A stretch of DNA of 62,104 nt from Robinsoniella sp. (lineage in GTDB: Bacteria; Bacillota; Clostridia; Lachnospirales; Lachnospiraceae): assembly GCA_022788205.1 (NCBI GenBank), contig JALEVQ010000024.1, forward strand, positions 1 through 62,104, in the 5' to 3' direction. The number at the start of each line of letters is the position of its first letter. Position 1 is the first letter of the stretch. The position numbers were made by a program, and so were the translations under genes. Positions 1 to 7,591 of the stretch are shown piece by piece. The notes under the pieces are model-generated. The model saw only the letters and a list, made by a program, of their open reading frames with translations. It was not told where the DNA came from and did no database searches.

Positions 1-272
1 AGTAAAAACAGAGTATCTGCCGTAGGTGCGGAAAAAGCATCAAAATAAGTAAAAAAATATCGATGAAGTCTACCAATCAGGTTCTTTTCGTTGTATAATG
101 AGTTTGTTGTACAGGGGCACTTTCCTTTGTAATAGTTGTCGCAAACTTATTATACATCAGAAAGTCCCTGTACGATATTTTTTATTCAAAAAGTTGTAAA
201 GTGGTGTTAGTATTACTTTTATCTGCAATATATGATTACCTGTCATTTAAATCCGTTATGGCACATCTGTTT
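1..272. other. Gene-poor left flank
   Basis: No complete gene is visible. The first 48 bases stay open on the plus strand and stop with TAA at 46-48, so they could be the tail of a gene outside the window; 15 codons are too few to name it. The rest is AT-rich and carries the interleaved inverted repeats listed separately. The stretch lies downstream of the minus-strand sigma-like gene. Confidence 0.4.
92..173. repeat. Interleaved inverted repeats (A-B-A'-B')
   Basis: Arm A (92-106) is complementary to A' (142-156) over 15 bp with one G-U type pair. Arm B (109-124) is complementary to B' (160-173) over 14 bp with a two-base bulge. The order A-B-A'-B' means the two hairpins cannot both form as simple nested stems. 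The linkers of 2 and 3 bases look too short to span 14-15 bp stems in an H-type pseudoknot, so mutually exclusive hairpins or DNA-level sites are likelier. Function unknown. Confidence 0.6.
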
Positions 273-677
273 TTAATCATCCAAAAAGTCTCGCAGTTTT
301 CTTCTCCTCACAAGAGGTCGCCCTCCTTTTCGAAGTGCCTTTGCTTCGATTTGCCGGATCCTTTCTCTGGTGACTCCAAACTCTGCCGCCACTTCTTCCA
401 AAGTCATAGGCTTTCCGGAGAAGAGCCCAAACCTGAGTGTCAAAACTATCTGTTCACGCGACCGCATTTCAGATAAGAGTTGCAGTATTTTTTCCATTTG
501 CTGCCTTTTATCAGCATTGAAACCGAATTCAGCATGTGGATCATCTCCATATGTCTGGACAAACATTTCTTTTATTTGAGGATCCACCATCTCCAGATAC
601 TGTCTTATCCCGATGGAAGAAATTGCTGCATCTTCAAAATCAACCATATTCATTTCAGATTCATCGATATTATACAT
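273..677 (-). CDS. Stand-alone sigma-70 region 4 protein
   Basis: A 134-residue protein whose last 70 residues match region 4 of primary sigma factors: an LTLRFGL segment, the helix-turn-helix [20 protein letters not shown], and a KLRDFLD end like RpoD. Regions 1.2-3 are absent; residues 1-60 are acidic and not recognised. Region 4 normally contacts the -35 element and the beta flap, so the protein could be an anti-sigma-like or co-sigma factor, or a regulator from a mobile element. A GGAGGG ribosome site lies about 7 bases before the ATG at 677. It follows the gene at 735-1274 on the same strand with a 57-bp gap. Confidence 0.75.
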   Translation of the reverse strand: MYNIDESEMNMVDFEDAAISSIGIRQYLEMVDPQIKEMFVQTYGDDPHAEFGFNADKRQQMEKILQLLSEMRSREQIVLTLRFGLFSGKPMTLEEVAAEFGVTRERIRQIEAKALRKGGRPLVRRRKLRDFLDD

Positions 678-734
678 ATGCTTCGCCCTCCGTCGTTTTC
701 TTTTATCATAGCAAGGATGTCAAGGACAAATCAT

Positions 735-1274
735 TTACCGATATGATTGCTCGTATGCAGCTGAGGACGCTTTCCAGAGCATTTCAAAGGAGAACAAATC
801 AGACCGGTCAATTTCAATGTAATTCCTGCAGATCTCTGTAATCTGCTTCCGGCAAATATCACATTTCCTATCAGATGCCGGCTCTTTCTTCCAATCTACG
901 GCATGACACCACACAAGCACACAGAATTCAATCCGACATCGCTTTTTACGACTTACAGTCCCTTTCAGCCAACGTCGCAAATTCTTCGGATAGCAGCTGT
1001 GAACTAGCTTGATCTCATCCGGATAAATTGGTGAGACCTTCAGCTCGAACTCTTCTTTTGTAATACCGAGCAAATCCTCATTATTAGATATAGTATCGAA
1101 AAAGAACCTGGCATAGTCATTTCTCAATATGGCATATTCCTCTGACCCCGAAGAAAGGGACTGATCCGGACCTTCGCAAAATATCCTGGCTGCCTTTTCC
1201 TTTGGATCCAATGCACGGATCACACATTGGTATGTTTCATTCACGAATTTAGTATATGGCTTAATTCTATCCAC
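735..1274 (-). CDS. Hypothetical protein with C-terminal Cys motif
   Basis: A 179-residue protein that I do not recognise. It is charged and soluble with no signal peptide or membrane segment. The C-terminal third holds a CDIC pair followed by another Cys nine residues later, which could be a small metal site. The start is uncertain: the GTG at 1274 nearly abuts the AAAGGAG sequence, so translation may begin slightly downstream. It is probably co-transcribed with the sigma region 4 protein that follows it, and the flanking group II intron fragment suggests an accessory region. Confidence 0.5.
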   Translation of the reverse strand: MDRIKPYTKFVNETYQCVIRALDPKEKAARIFCEGPDQSLSSGSEEYAILRNDYARFFFDTISNNEDLLGITKEEFELKVSPIYPDEIKLVHSCYPKNLRRWLKGTVSRKKRCRIEFCVLVWCHAVDWKKEPASDRKCDICRKQITEICRNYIEIDRSDLFSFEMLWKASSAAYEQSYR

Positions 1275-1349
1275 TCCTTTCTCAGATTTACATCATTTAG
1301 CCTGAATTATTCATGAGCTAATCAAAATGCCCAGAATTACAAAACACTT

Positions 1350-1524
1350 GACCACAACAGAGGTTTCTTTGATAATGTAGACCATGAATGGTTGATGAAG
1401 ATGCTGTCGCATGACATAGCTGACAAAAGGTTTCTTGAGATAATCGAGAAATTTTTGAAAGCAGGGATCATGGAGAATGGTAAATATCTTGACAGCGAAC
1501 GGGGAACCCCACAGGGAAACGTAT
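1350..1524 (+). pseudogene. Group II intron reverse transcriptase fragment
   Basis: In one plus-strand frame the DNA encodes GFFDNVDHEWLMKMLSHDIA and then, after a short gap, ERGTPQG. These are hallmarks of the catalytic part of LtrA-type group II intron maturases, where GTPQG is followed by the palm motif. The frame loses similarity just after GTPQG, and neither the N-terminal RT blocks nor the maturase and endonuclease domains are present. This is a decayed internal fragment. A 10-bp inverted repeat starts where homology ends. Confidence 0.8.
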
Positions 1525-1556
1525 GCAAAGCTTATCATAGTCTTCTGCTTTGCATA
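1522..1556. repeat. 10-bp perfect inverted repeat
   Basis: TATGCAAAGC at 1522-1531 is the exact reverse complement of GCTTTGCATA at 1547-1556, with a 15-base loop. No T-run follows on either strand, so it is not a typical terminator. It marks the edge of the intron-protein fragment and may be a junction. Confidence 0.5.
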
Positions 1557-1677
1557 GGGAAACGGTGCCAGTCTAATACTTGCAAATTTGTTTTGCAGGG
1601 AGCAACGCGAAAGGCGGAGAAATCGTCATGGAGCGCTACCTCTTTTTTGTGAAAAACACAAATTTATATTAAACCCA

Positions 1678-1706
1678 TTGACATAGTAGGATAAACGGAG
1701 TAAGAT
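1678..1706 (+). promoter_or_regulatory. Promoter of the Rrf2 regulator gene
   Basis: A consensus -35 TTGACA (1678-1683), 17-base spacer and TAAGAT -10 (1701-1706) lie about 60 bases before the Rrf2-type gene. The spacer contains TAGTAGGATA, which could be a half-site for this regulator itself; autoregulation is inferred. Confidence 0.6.
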
Positions 1707-1767
1707 TCATTATATGGTTAGAGTCGAAAGACCATGAGACATAAAAAAAGAAAAAGGAAAGAAGAGC

Positions 1768-2214
1768 ATGAATTTTTCAAAGAGAAGCAGATATGGAATC
1801 AGGGCACTTGTAGATCTGGCGGTTCATGCCCAGGATACATGTGTACAATTGAGCGATATTGCAAGCAGGAATGATATTTCTGTTAAATATTTAGAACAGA
1901 TTTTTACAGCGCTGCGAAAAGCAGGTGTGATCAGAAGTATGAAAGGACCGCAGGGAGGATATCTGCTGGCGGATAGTCCGGAAAATATTCGGATTGCGGA
2001 CGTTGTCGCGGCACTGGATGGAAGTTATCTTCTGGAGGAAGAAGAAATTGTTCCCGGAAAAAATGGGGAGGCAACGGCAGCAGTCATACAGAGTATGCTC
2101 ATTGAGCCGATGAACAAAATGGTAGATCAATTTTTAAGAGAACTGACCCTGAAAAATCTGACAGACAGTCTTGAAGAATACAATGGATGTCATCAACATA
2201 TGTACTACATTTAA
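1768..2214 (+). CDS. cymR: Rrf2-family regulator, CymR-like
   Basis: A 148-residue Rrf2-family protein. The N-terminal winged helix is clear (SRYGIRALVDLAVHA, recognition helix near YLEQIFTALRKAGVI, wing at GPQGGYLL). It lacks the three clustered cysteines that bind Fe-S in IscR/NsrR; only isolated Cys residues remain. This fits CymR-type repressors of cysteine metabolism, which in Bacillus sense cysteine through CysK and O-acetylserine. It opens a block of sulfur genes, supporting that role, but the symbol is by similarity and context. GGAAAG lies before the ATG, and tcdA follows after 12 bases. Confidence 0.7.
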   Translation: MNFSKRSRYGIRALVDLAVHAQDTCVQLSDIASRNDISVKYLEQIFTALRKAGVIRSMKGPQGGYLLADSPENIRIADVVAALDGSYLLEEEEIVPGKNGEATAAVIQSMLIEPMNKMVDQFLRELTLKNLTDSLEEYNGCHQHMYYI

Positions 2215-2226
2215 AGAGGTGAAATT

Positions 2227-2994
2227 ATGTTAAATCAGTTTTCCAGAACACAGCTGCTGCTGGGAGAAGAGGCAATGAGGAAATTGGAGCAGTCCAGAGT
2301 GGCAGTTTTTGGGATAGGCGGTGTGGGTGGTTATGTATGTGAAGCACTGGTGCGAAGCGGCGTGGGTGCTTTTGATCTGATCGATGATGACAAAATTTGC
2401 CTGACAAATCTGAACAGACAGATCATTGCGACAAGAAAGACAGTGGGAAAATATAAGGCAGATGTGATGAAGGAACGGATCCTGGAAATCAATCCGAATG
2501 CATCTGTAACCGTGCATAAATGCTTTTTTCTCCCGGAGAATGCAGAGGAATTTCCATTTGATGAGTACGATTATGTCGTCGATGCGGTCGATACGGTGAC
2601 GGCAAAGATTGAGATTGTCATGCGGGCACAGAGAAAAGGGATTCCGGTCATCAGCTGTATGGGAGCCGGCAACAAGCTGGATGGAAGTCAGTTTCGAGTG
2701 GCTGATATCTACAAGACAAAGATGTGCCCTCTTGCCAAAGTCATGAGAAGAGAATTGAAAAAAAGAGGCGTCAAAAAGCTGAAAGTCGTGTATTCGGAAG
2801 AAAAACCGACAAGACCAATCGAGGATATGTCTATCAGCTGCAGAGCGCATTGCATCTGTCCGCCTGGGGCGAAACATAAATGTACGGAGCGAAGGGATAT
2901 CCCGGGAAGTCTGGCATTTGTGCCATCGGTGGCAGGGTTGATTATAGCCGGAGAAGTTGTCAAAGATATCGTCGGAAAGACAGAAGAACAATGA
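2227..2994 (+). CDS. tcdA: tRNA threonylcarbamoyladenosine dehydratase
   Basis: A 255-residue ThiF/MoeB/E1-like protein. It has the nucleotide-binding GIGGVGGYVCEAL loop near residue 30, an LIDDD acidic motif, NLNRQ, and the VVDAVDTV segment. The C-terminal block with PSVAGLIIAGEVV is typical of TcdA (YgdL/CsdL). TcdA uses ATP to cyclise t6A37 of ANN-decoding tRNAs to ct6A. In Escherichia coli it works with a cysteine desulfurase system, which fits the neighbouring rhodanese and sulfur genes. AGAGGTG lies before the ATG. Confidence 0.85.
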   Translation: MLNQFSRTQLLLGEEAMRKLEQSRVAVFGIGGVGGYVCEALVRSGVGAFDLIDDDKICLTNLNRQIIATRKTVGKYKADVMKERILEINPNASVTVHKCFFLPENAEEFPFDEYDYVVDAVDTVTAKIEIVMRAQRKGIPVISCMGAGNKLDGSQFRVADIYKTKMCPLAKVMRRELKKRGVKKLKVVYSEEKPTRPIEDMSISCRAHCICPPGAKHKCTERRDIPGSLAFVPSVAGLIIAGEVVKDIVGKTEEQ

Positions 2995-3024
2995 TCCAAA
3001 AATCTATCATATATGGAGGAAAAA

Positions 3025-4218
3025 ATGAAATCAGTCACCATAGAAGAACTAGAAGCACTCCAGCAGGAGAAGATTACGGTTGTGGATATCCGACCGAAGG
3101 AACAGTATGTCAGAGGAACGTTTCCGGGTGCCGTCAGTATTCCGGCGGAGGAGTTCCAGGAGAAAAAAGCAGATCTGGAAAAGAAAAAGACCATCTGTCT
3201 GATGTGCCATACTGGAGAGAGGAGTCAGGAATATACACAGCAACTGTCAGAAGAAGGATATGACGCAGTGAATGTGGAGGGCGGTTACCGGGCGTATTTG
3301 AGACTGTCCCTGTCGAGATATATGGAGAGGGAAGCGGAGGAGGAAAGGCAAAAAAAGACAGCGCAGATTGAGCGAAGTATCATCACAAAATTTCGGAAAT
3401 CGATCTGGAGACCGTTCACAAAAGCATTAAGTGAATATCAACTGATTCAAGAAGGAGATAAGGTTGCTGTCTGCATATCGGGTGGAAAAGACTCGATGCT
3501 TCTTGCGAAACTGATTCAGGAGCTGCAGCGCCACGGAAAAATCCACTTTGAAGCTATCTTTCTGGTGATGAATCCGGGGTACAATGAAGATAATTGGAAG
3601 ATTATCCAGGACAATGCGAAGCTTTTAGGAATACCTCTGACCGTGTTTGAGAGCGAGATTTTTGACGCTGTGGCAGGGATTGAGAAAAATCCCTGCTACC
3701 TTTGCGCCAGGATGAGAAGAGGATATCTGTACTCAAAAGCGAAGGAGCTGGGCTGTAACAAGATTGCCCTGGGACATCATTTTGATGACGTAATCGAGAC
3801 GATTTTGATGGGAATGTTGTACAGCGGAAAAGTAGAAACAATGATGCCAAAACTCCACAGCCAGAATTTTGAGGGTATGGAGCTGATCCGTCCTCTGTAT
3901 CTGGTAAAGGAGGAGGCGGTCAAAGCGTGGAGGGACTATCATAGTCTCCATTTTATCCAGTGTGCCTGCAGATTCACAGAAAACTGTGTCAGCTGCGGAG
4001 GGGGAAGAGGCTCGAAGCGTGATGAAATGAAGGATCTGATCGCGCAGTTTCGCGGTGTCAGTGATGTGATTGAAACGAATATTTTTAACAGTGTAAACAA
4101 TATTAATCTGCACAGGGTGATCGGCTACCACAAGGATGATTTGTCTTACAATTTCCTCGATGACTATGATTCCTGGAAAGGGAAAAAGGCGGAGATTCTG
4201 TTTGATGACACGAAGTAA
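3025..4218 (+). CDS. Rhodanese / TtcA-like PP-loop fusion
   Basis: A two-domain protein of about 397 residues. Residues 1-95 are a rhodanese domain with an active-site loop CLMCHTGERS, the likely persulfide Cys. Residues 130-397 form a TtcA/TilS-type ATP pyrophosphatase with PP-loop CISGGKDSM, a CYLCAR pair and later CAC and CVSCGG clusters that could hold an Fe-S centre. TtcA enzymes thiolate C32 of tRNA. The fusion suggests the rhodanese hands sulfur to the PP-loop domain, which is inference. An upstream ATG at 3013 is in frame, but GGAGG at 3015-3019 best serves the ATG at 3025. Confidence 0.8.
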   Translation: MKSVTIEELEALQQEKITVVDIRPKEQYVRGTFPGAVSIPAEEFQEKKADLEKKKTICLMCHTGERSQEYTQQLSEEGYDAVNVEGGYRAYLRLSLSRYMEREAEEERQKKTAQIERSIITKFRKSIWRPFTKALSEYQLIQEGDKVAVCISGGKDSMLLAKLIQELQRHGKIHFEAIFLVMNPGYNEDNWKIIQDNAKLLGIPLTVFESEIFDAVAGIEKNPCYLCARMRRGYLYSKAKELGCNKIALGHHFDDVIETILMGMLYSGKVETMMPKLHSQNFEGMELIRPLYLVKEEAVKAWRDYHSLHFIQCACRFTENCVSCGGGRGSKRDEMKDLIAQFRGVSDVIETNIFNSVNNINLHRVIGYHKDDLSYNFLDDYDSWKGKKAEILFDDTK

Positions 4219-4302
4219 GTGTGGACAGATTCCCAAAATAGATGGGAATGAAAGAAAGATATGGATAAGAGAAAATTGAGTGTAGAGGAGAGGTGGTAAG
4301 CG

Positions 4303-5259
4303 ATGACACTGATGCAGCTTTACTATATTATTACAATTTCAAAGACGGGTTCTCTGAACAAGGCAGCGGAGCAGCTGTATATCTCACAGCCATCCCTGAC
4401 AAATGCCGTAAAAGAGCTAGAAAAGGAACTGGGAATCATTATTTTTAACCGCGGTGGAAAGGGCGTGACACTCACAAATGACGGGGCAGAATTTTTGCTC
4501 TATGCGAAAGAAATTTATGGTCAGTATGAGAGTGTCATGGAGAAATATGGAAAAGGGGGATCCTACAAAAAGAAATTTGCGGTCTCCACACAGCACTATT
4601 CCTTTGCTGTGAAGGCATTCGTTGATATGGTAAAGGAATTTGATATGTCGAAATATGAATTTGCCATCAGAGAGACGAGGACATGGGAGATCATCCATGA
4701 TGTCAGCACACTGAAAAGTGAGATTGGCGTGTTATACTTAAGTGACTTCAACAGAAAGTCCATGATGAAGTTATTTGGCTCTGCAAATCTGGAGTTTCAT
4801 CACCTGATTGACTGCAAGGCGTACGTCTATCTTTGGAAGAATCATCCACTGGCAAATGAACCGTCAATCAGTTTTGCACAGCTGGATGGATATCCATGTC
4901 TTTCGTTTGAACAGGGGGAGAATGGAAGCTTTTATTTTGCAGAGGAAATTCTCTCCACGAACGAATATTCGCAGACAATCAAGGCGAATGACCGTGCCAC
5001 GATGCTCAATTTGATGGTAGGATTGAACGGGTATACACTCTGCTCTGGAATTATCTGTGAGGAACTCAACGGCAGCGATTACAAGGCAGTGCCGTTCAGG
5101 GATGATGACCAGAATCAGAACAGTACGATGGAGATCGGATATGTGGTCAGAAAAAATACGATTCTCAGTAAAATGGGAGAATTGTACATTGCTTCGATCC
5201 AAAATTATCTGGATCAGAATGGGCGGAATGATGGAAAAAATTCTCTTGAAAACAGATAA
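4303..5259 (+). CDS. LysR-family regulator of sulfate genes
   Basis: A 318-residue LysR-type regulator. The N-terminal winged helix is complete (GSLNKAAEQLYISQPSLTNA recognition region), followed by the two-lobed effector domain from about residue 90. It ends just before a strong terminator, and a new promoter starts the sulfate transport operon beyond. By position it probably controls that operon, like CysB/CysL-type regulators responding to O-acetylserine or APS; the effector is not determined. GAGAGGTGG precedes the ATG. Confidence 0.8.
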   Translation: MTLMQLYYIITISKTGSLNKAAEQLYISQPSLTNAVKELEKELGIIIFNRGGKGVTLTNDGAEFLLYAKEIYGQYESVMEKYGKGGSYKKKFAVSTQHYSFAVKAFVDMVKEFDMSKYEFAIRETRTWEIIHDVSTLKSEIGVLYLSDFNRKSMMKLFGSANLEFHHLIDCKAYVYLWKNHPLANEPSISFAQLDGYPCLSFEQGENGSFYFAEEILSTNEYSQTIKANDRATMLNLMVGLNGYTLCSGIICEELNGSDYKAVPFRDDDQNQNSTMEIGYVVRKNTILSKMGELYIASIQNYLDQNGRNDGKNSLENR

Positions 5260-5290
5260 AAATTAGTTGAGATAAACATCAAAAATAGTA

Positions 5291-5329
5291 ATCCTGTTAT
5301 AAAAACATTTTATAACAGGATATTTTTTT
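5291..5329 (+). terminator. Strong intrinsic terminator after LysR
   Basis: A perfect 14-bp stem (5291-5304 with 5308-5321) with a three-base loop is followed by seven T residues within 5323-5329. It separates the regulator from the sulfate transport operon. Confidence 0.92.
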
Positions 5330-5335
5330 CATGTA

Positions 5336-5365
5336 TTGGACGATGGAGAAATTCTGTGTTAGGAT
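5336..5365 (+). promoter_or_regulatory. Promoter of sulfate assimilation operon
   Basis: TTGGAC (5336-5341) and TAGGAT (5360-5365) are spaced by 18 bases and lie right after the terminator. Transcription from here gives a leader of roughly 320 bases before sbp. A non-optimal spacer and -35 suit an activated promoter, consistent with LysR control. Confidence 0.5.
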
Positions 5366-5411
5366 AACTCCATCAACAAAAAGAAAGCAATCGAAAAATT
5401 GACTGGAGAAC

Positions 5412-5504
5412 CAGAGATTTTATGGAGGCAGATTGGCAGACATCATGGATTAGAGGACGCATTAGAAAGAAGAAAAACTGCATCTTTAAAATCTCTGATT
5501 TTTT
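5412..5504 (+). promoter_or_regulatory. Long-range leader hairpin with T-run
   Basis: CAGAGATTTTA (5412-5422) is perfectly complementary to TAAAATCTCTG (5487-5497), and six T residues follow at 5499-5504. The 64-base loop is large for a simple terminator, so this may be a regulated terminator or part of a larger RNA fold in the sbp leader. No SAM-I riboswitch core or T-box is visible. Confidence 0.4.
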
Positions 5505-5536
5505 ATATCTTTCATGGCATAGATCAGGAGGAGAAA

Positions 5537-5611
5537 ATGAAAAAGAATTTTAGAATTTTCCTTGCCGCAGGGGGGATAGCAGCATGTTGTGGCATTCAAT
5601 GTTTAAAATAA
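5537..5611 (+). CDS. Cys-containing 24-residue leader ORF
   Basis: An ATG at 5537, preceded by AGGAGGAG with ideal spacing, starts a 24-codon ORF with a basic start, a hydrophobic middle and three Cys codons near the end, two of them adjacent. It lies in the leader of the sulfate operon, 82 bases before sbp. One reading is a cysteine-sensing leader peptide whose translation adjusts downstream expression. Another is a tiny lipoprotein or membrane peptide, since IAAC fits a lipobox. The reading frame is also open upstream to 5363, but without a good start. Confidence 0.45.
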   Translation: MKKNFRIFLAAGGIAACCGIQCLK

Positions 5612-5693
5612 AAGAAAAAAAGAGCAGAAAAACAGAAGAAAAAAGAGCATATCAAAGAGAAAAATAGAGTGAAAAAGAAAAGGAGAAATCATT

Positions 5694-6713
5694 ATGAAAA
5701 ATAGAAAAATCAGATTTACAGCAGCAGGATTATCAACCGTTATTGTACTTGGAAGTCTTTCCGGAACAGTTGCATTTGCAGGCGACAGCACCAGTATTGT
5801 CAACGTATCTTATGACCCGACAAGGGAGCTTTATGAGCAGTATAACGAGATTTTTAAAGAGCATTGGAAAGAGCAGACAGGTCAGGATCTGGAGATCACG
5901 CAGTCTCACGGAGGATCTGGGAAGCAGGCGCTTGAGGTGGCAAATGGTCTGGAAGCAGATGTCGTGACACTTGCACTTGAGTATGATGTGAAGGCAGTCG
6001 AGGAAGCAGGGTTGATTGAGGAAGGATGGATCGATGAATTTCCACTGGACAGCTCCCCGTATACCTCTACCATCGTATTTTTGGTGAGAGAGGGAAATCC
6101 AAAAGATATTCAGGACTGGGATGATCTGGTGAAAGAAGATGTCGGAGTGATCACACCGAACCCTAAGACTTCCGGCGGAGCGAGATGGAATTATCTGGCA
6201 GCATGGGCTTATGCAGATCAATTGTATGGCGGGGACGAAGATCAGATTAAAGACTTTATCAAAAAACTGTATGAAAATGTGCTTGTGCTTGACTCTGGAG
6301 CGAGAGGAGCAACGACATCTTTCGTGGAAAACGGACAGGGAGATGTGCTGATTGCCTGGGAGAATGAGGCATACCTCTCCGTTCAGGATTATCCGGATGA
6401 CTACGAGATTATCACACCTAGCATCAGTATTCTGGCACAGCCGTCTGTCGCAGTTGTGGACAGTGTAGTCGACAAGCGTGGAACGAGAGAAGTAGCTACC
6501 GAGTATCTGAATTATCTGTATTCCGATGAGGCACAGAGAATTGCGGGTGATAACTTCTACAGACCATCTAACGAAGAAATCTTGAAAGAGTACGCAGATG
6601 TGTTTAACCTGGATATCAATCTGGTGACGATTGCAGACTTTGGCGGATGGACGGAAGCACAGGAAACTCACTTTGCAGATGGCGGTGTGTTTGACCAGAT
6701 TTATGAGCAGTAA
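5694..6713 (+). CDS. sbp: Sulfate-binding protein
   Basis: A 339-residue solute-binding protein of the sulfate/thiosulfate family. Residues 1-29 form a signal peptide (KNRKIRF, hydrophobic core, AFAG). The mature part begins [12 protein letters not shown] and has the family motifs SHGGSGKQA and [13 protein letters not shown], which shape the oxyanion pocket. There is no lipobox Cys at the cleavage site, unusual for a Gram-positive binding protein, so it may stay attached by an uncleaved signal or partner contacts. AAAAGGAG precedes the ATG. First structural gene of the sulfate ABC importer. Confidence 0.93.
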   Translation: MKNRKIRFTAAGLSTVIVLGSLSGTVAFAGDSTSIVNVSYDPTRELYEQYNEIFKEHWKEQTGQDLEITQSHGGSGKQALEVANGLEADVVTLALEYDVKAVEEAGLIEEGWIDEFPLDSSPYTSTIVFLVREGNPKDIQDWDDLVKEDVGVITPNPKTSGGARWNYLAAWAYADQLYGGDEDQIKDFIKKLYENVLVLDSGARGATTSFVENGQGDVLIAWENEAYLSVQDYPDDYEIITPSISILAQPSVAVVDSVVDKRGTREVATEYLNYLYSDEAQRIAGDNFYRPSNEEILKEYADVFNLDINLVTIADFGGWTEAQETHFADGGVFDQIYEQ

Positions 6714-6762
6714 GATATAAGATTGTGCCGCCGGACTTGGCGGGAGAATGGAGATTATGATT

Positions 6763-7590
6763 ATGAAAAAAAAGAGAGTAATCCCCGGGTTTGGGTTATC
6801 CTTAGGGATAACCCTGACCATGTTGAGTATCATTGTATTGATTCCGCTTGCCTCTCTGGTGGTATTTACAGCGCGGATGGAATGGAAAGATATCATTGCC
6901 ACCATCACGAGAGGGCGTGTGCTTTCCAGTTTCTATGTCAGCTTTCTGACGGCTTTTGTGGCGTCGGTCATCAATGCGGTGATGGGCATGGTGCTGGCAT
7001 GGGTGCTGGTCCGGTATGATTTTCCGGGGAAAAGACTGATGGATGGTATGATTGAACTTCCGTTCGCACTTCCGACCGCAGTGGCGGGTATGTCGCTGAC
7101 TTTTTTGACGACAGATAACGGGTGGATCGGAAGCTTTTTTGCAAAGTTTGGTATCCATATCGCATACACGAGGATTGGCATCACAGTCGCATTGATTTTT
7201 ATCGGGATTCCCTTTGTGATCCGCTCGGTACAGCCGGTACTTGAGAAACTGGATCCGGCGTATGAGGAGGCTGCAGGTGTGCTGGGAGCGAGCCGTTTCA
7301 CTATATTTTGGAAAGTGATCTTTCCGGAGGTGAAACCGGCATTGTTTGCAGGCTTTGGGCTGGCTTTCGGCAGATGTCTGGGAGAATATGGCAGTGTCGT
7401 GTTTATCGCGGGGAATAAACCATATTACACGGAAATTACACCGCTGATTATCATGTCGGAGCTGCAGGAATATGATTATTCCAGCGCCACCGCGATTGCG
7501 CTTGTGATGCTGATCACAGCATTTTTGATCCTTTTTATCAACAACATGATTCAGGCAAGAAATACGAGAATACTCACAGGAGGCAGATAG
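6763..7590 (+). CDS. cysT: Sulfate ABC transporter permease CysT
   Basis: A permease of about 275 residues with six predicted membrane helices. The cytoplasmic EAA loop is visible as EEAAGVLGASRFTIFWKVIFP, after which GRCLGEYGSVVFIAGN matches CysT/ModB permeases. It pairs with CysW to form the channel. In-frame ATGs lie at 6748, 6757 and 6763; GGAG at 6750-6753 best fits the last one. Translation is likely coupled along sbp-cysT-cysW-cysA. Confidence 0.9.
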   Translation: MKKKRVIPGFGLSLGITLTMLSIIVLIPLASLVVFTARMEWKDIIATITRGRVLSSFYVSFLTAFVASVINAVMGMVLAWVLVRYDFPGKRLMDGMIELPFALPTAVAGMSLTFLTTDNGWIGSFFAKFGIHIAYTRIGITVALIFIGIPFVIRSVQPVLEKLDPAYEEAAGVLGASRFTIFWKVIFPEVKPALFAGFGLAFGRCLGEYGSVVFIAGNKPYYTEITPLIIMSELQEYDYSSATAIALVMLITAFLILFINNMIQARNTRILTGGR

Positions 7591-7591
7591 A

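Noticed and set aside
92-173. Classical H-type pseudoknot
   Set aside because: Linkers of 2 and 3 bases are too short to cross stems of 14-15 bp, so I report alternative stems instead.
2230-2991. Long minus-strand frame opposite tcdA
   Set aside because: It mirrors a clear family member, lacks a ribosome site and shows no domain; similar long shadows lie opposite sbp, cysT, ohyA and accC.
5366-5693. SAM riboswitch or T-box in the sbp leader
   Set aside because: Neither the SAM-I core sequences nor a TGGNACCGCG T-box element is present.
5733-6908. 391-codon minus-strand frame opposite sbp
   Set aside because: Sequence is rich in His, Cys, Arg and Ile typical of antisense, with no recognisable domain.
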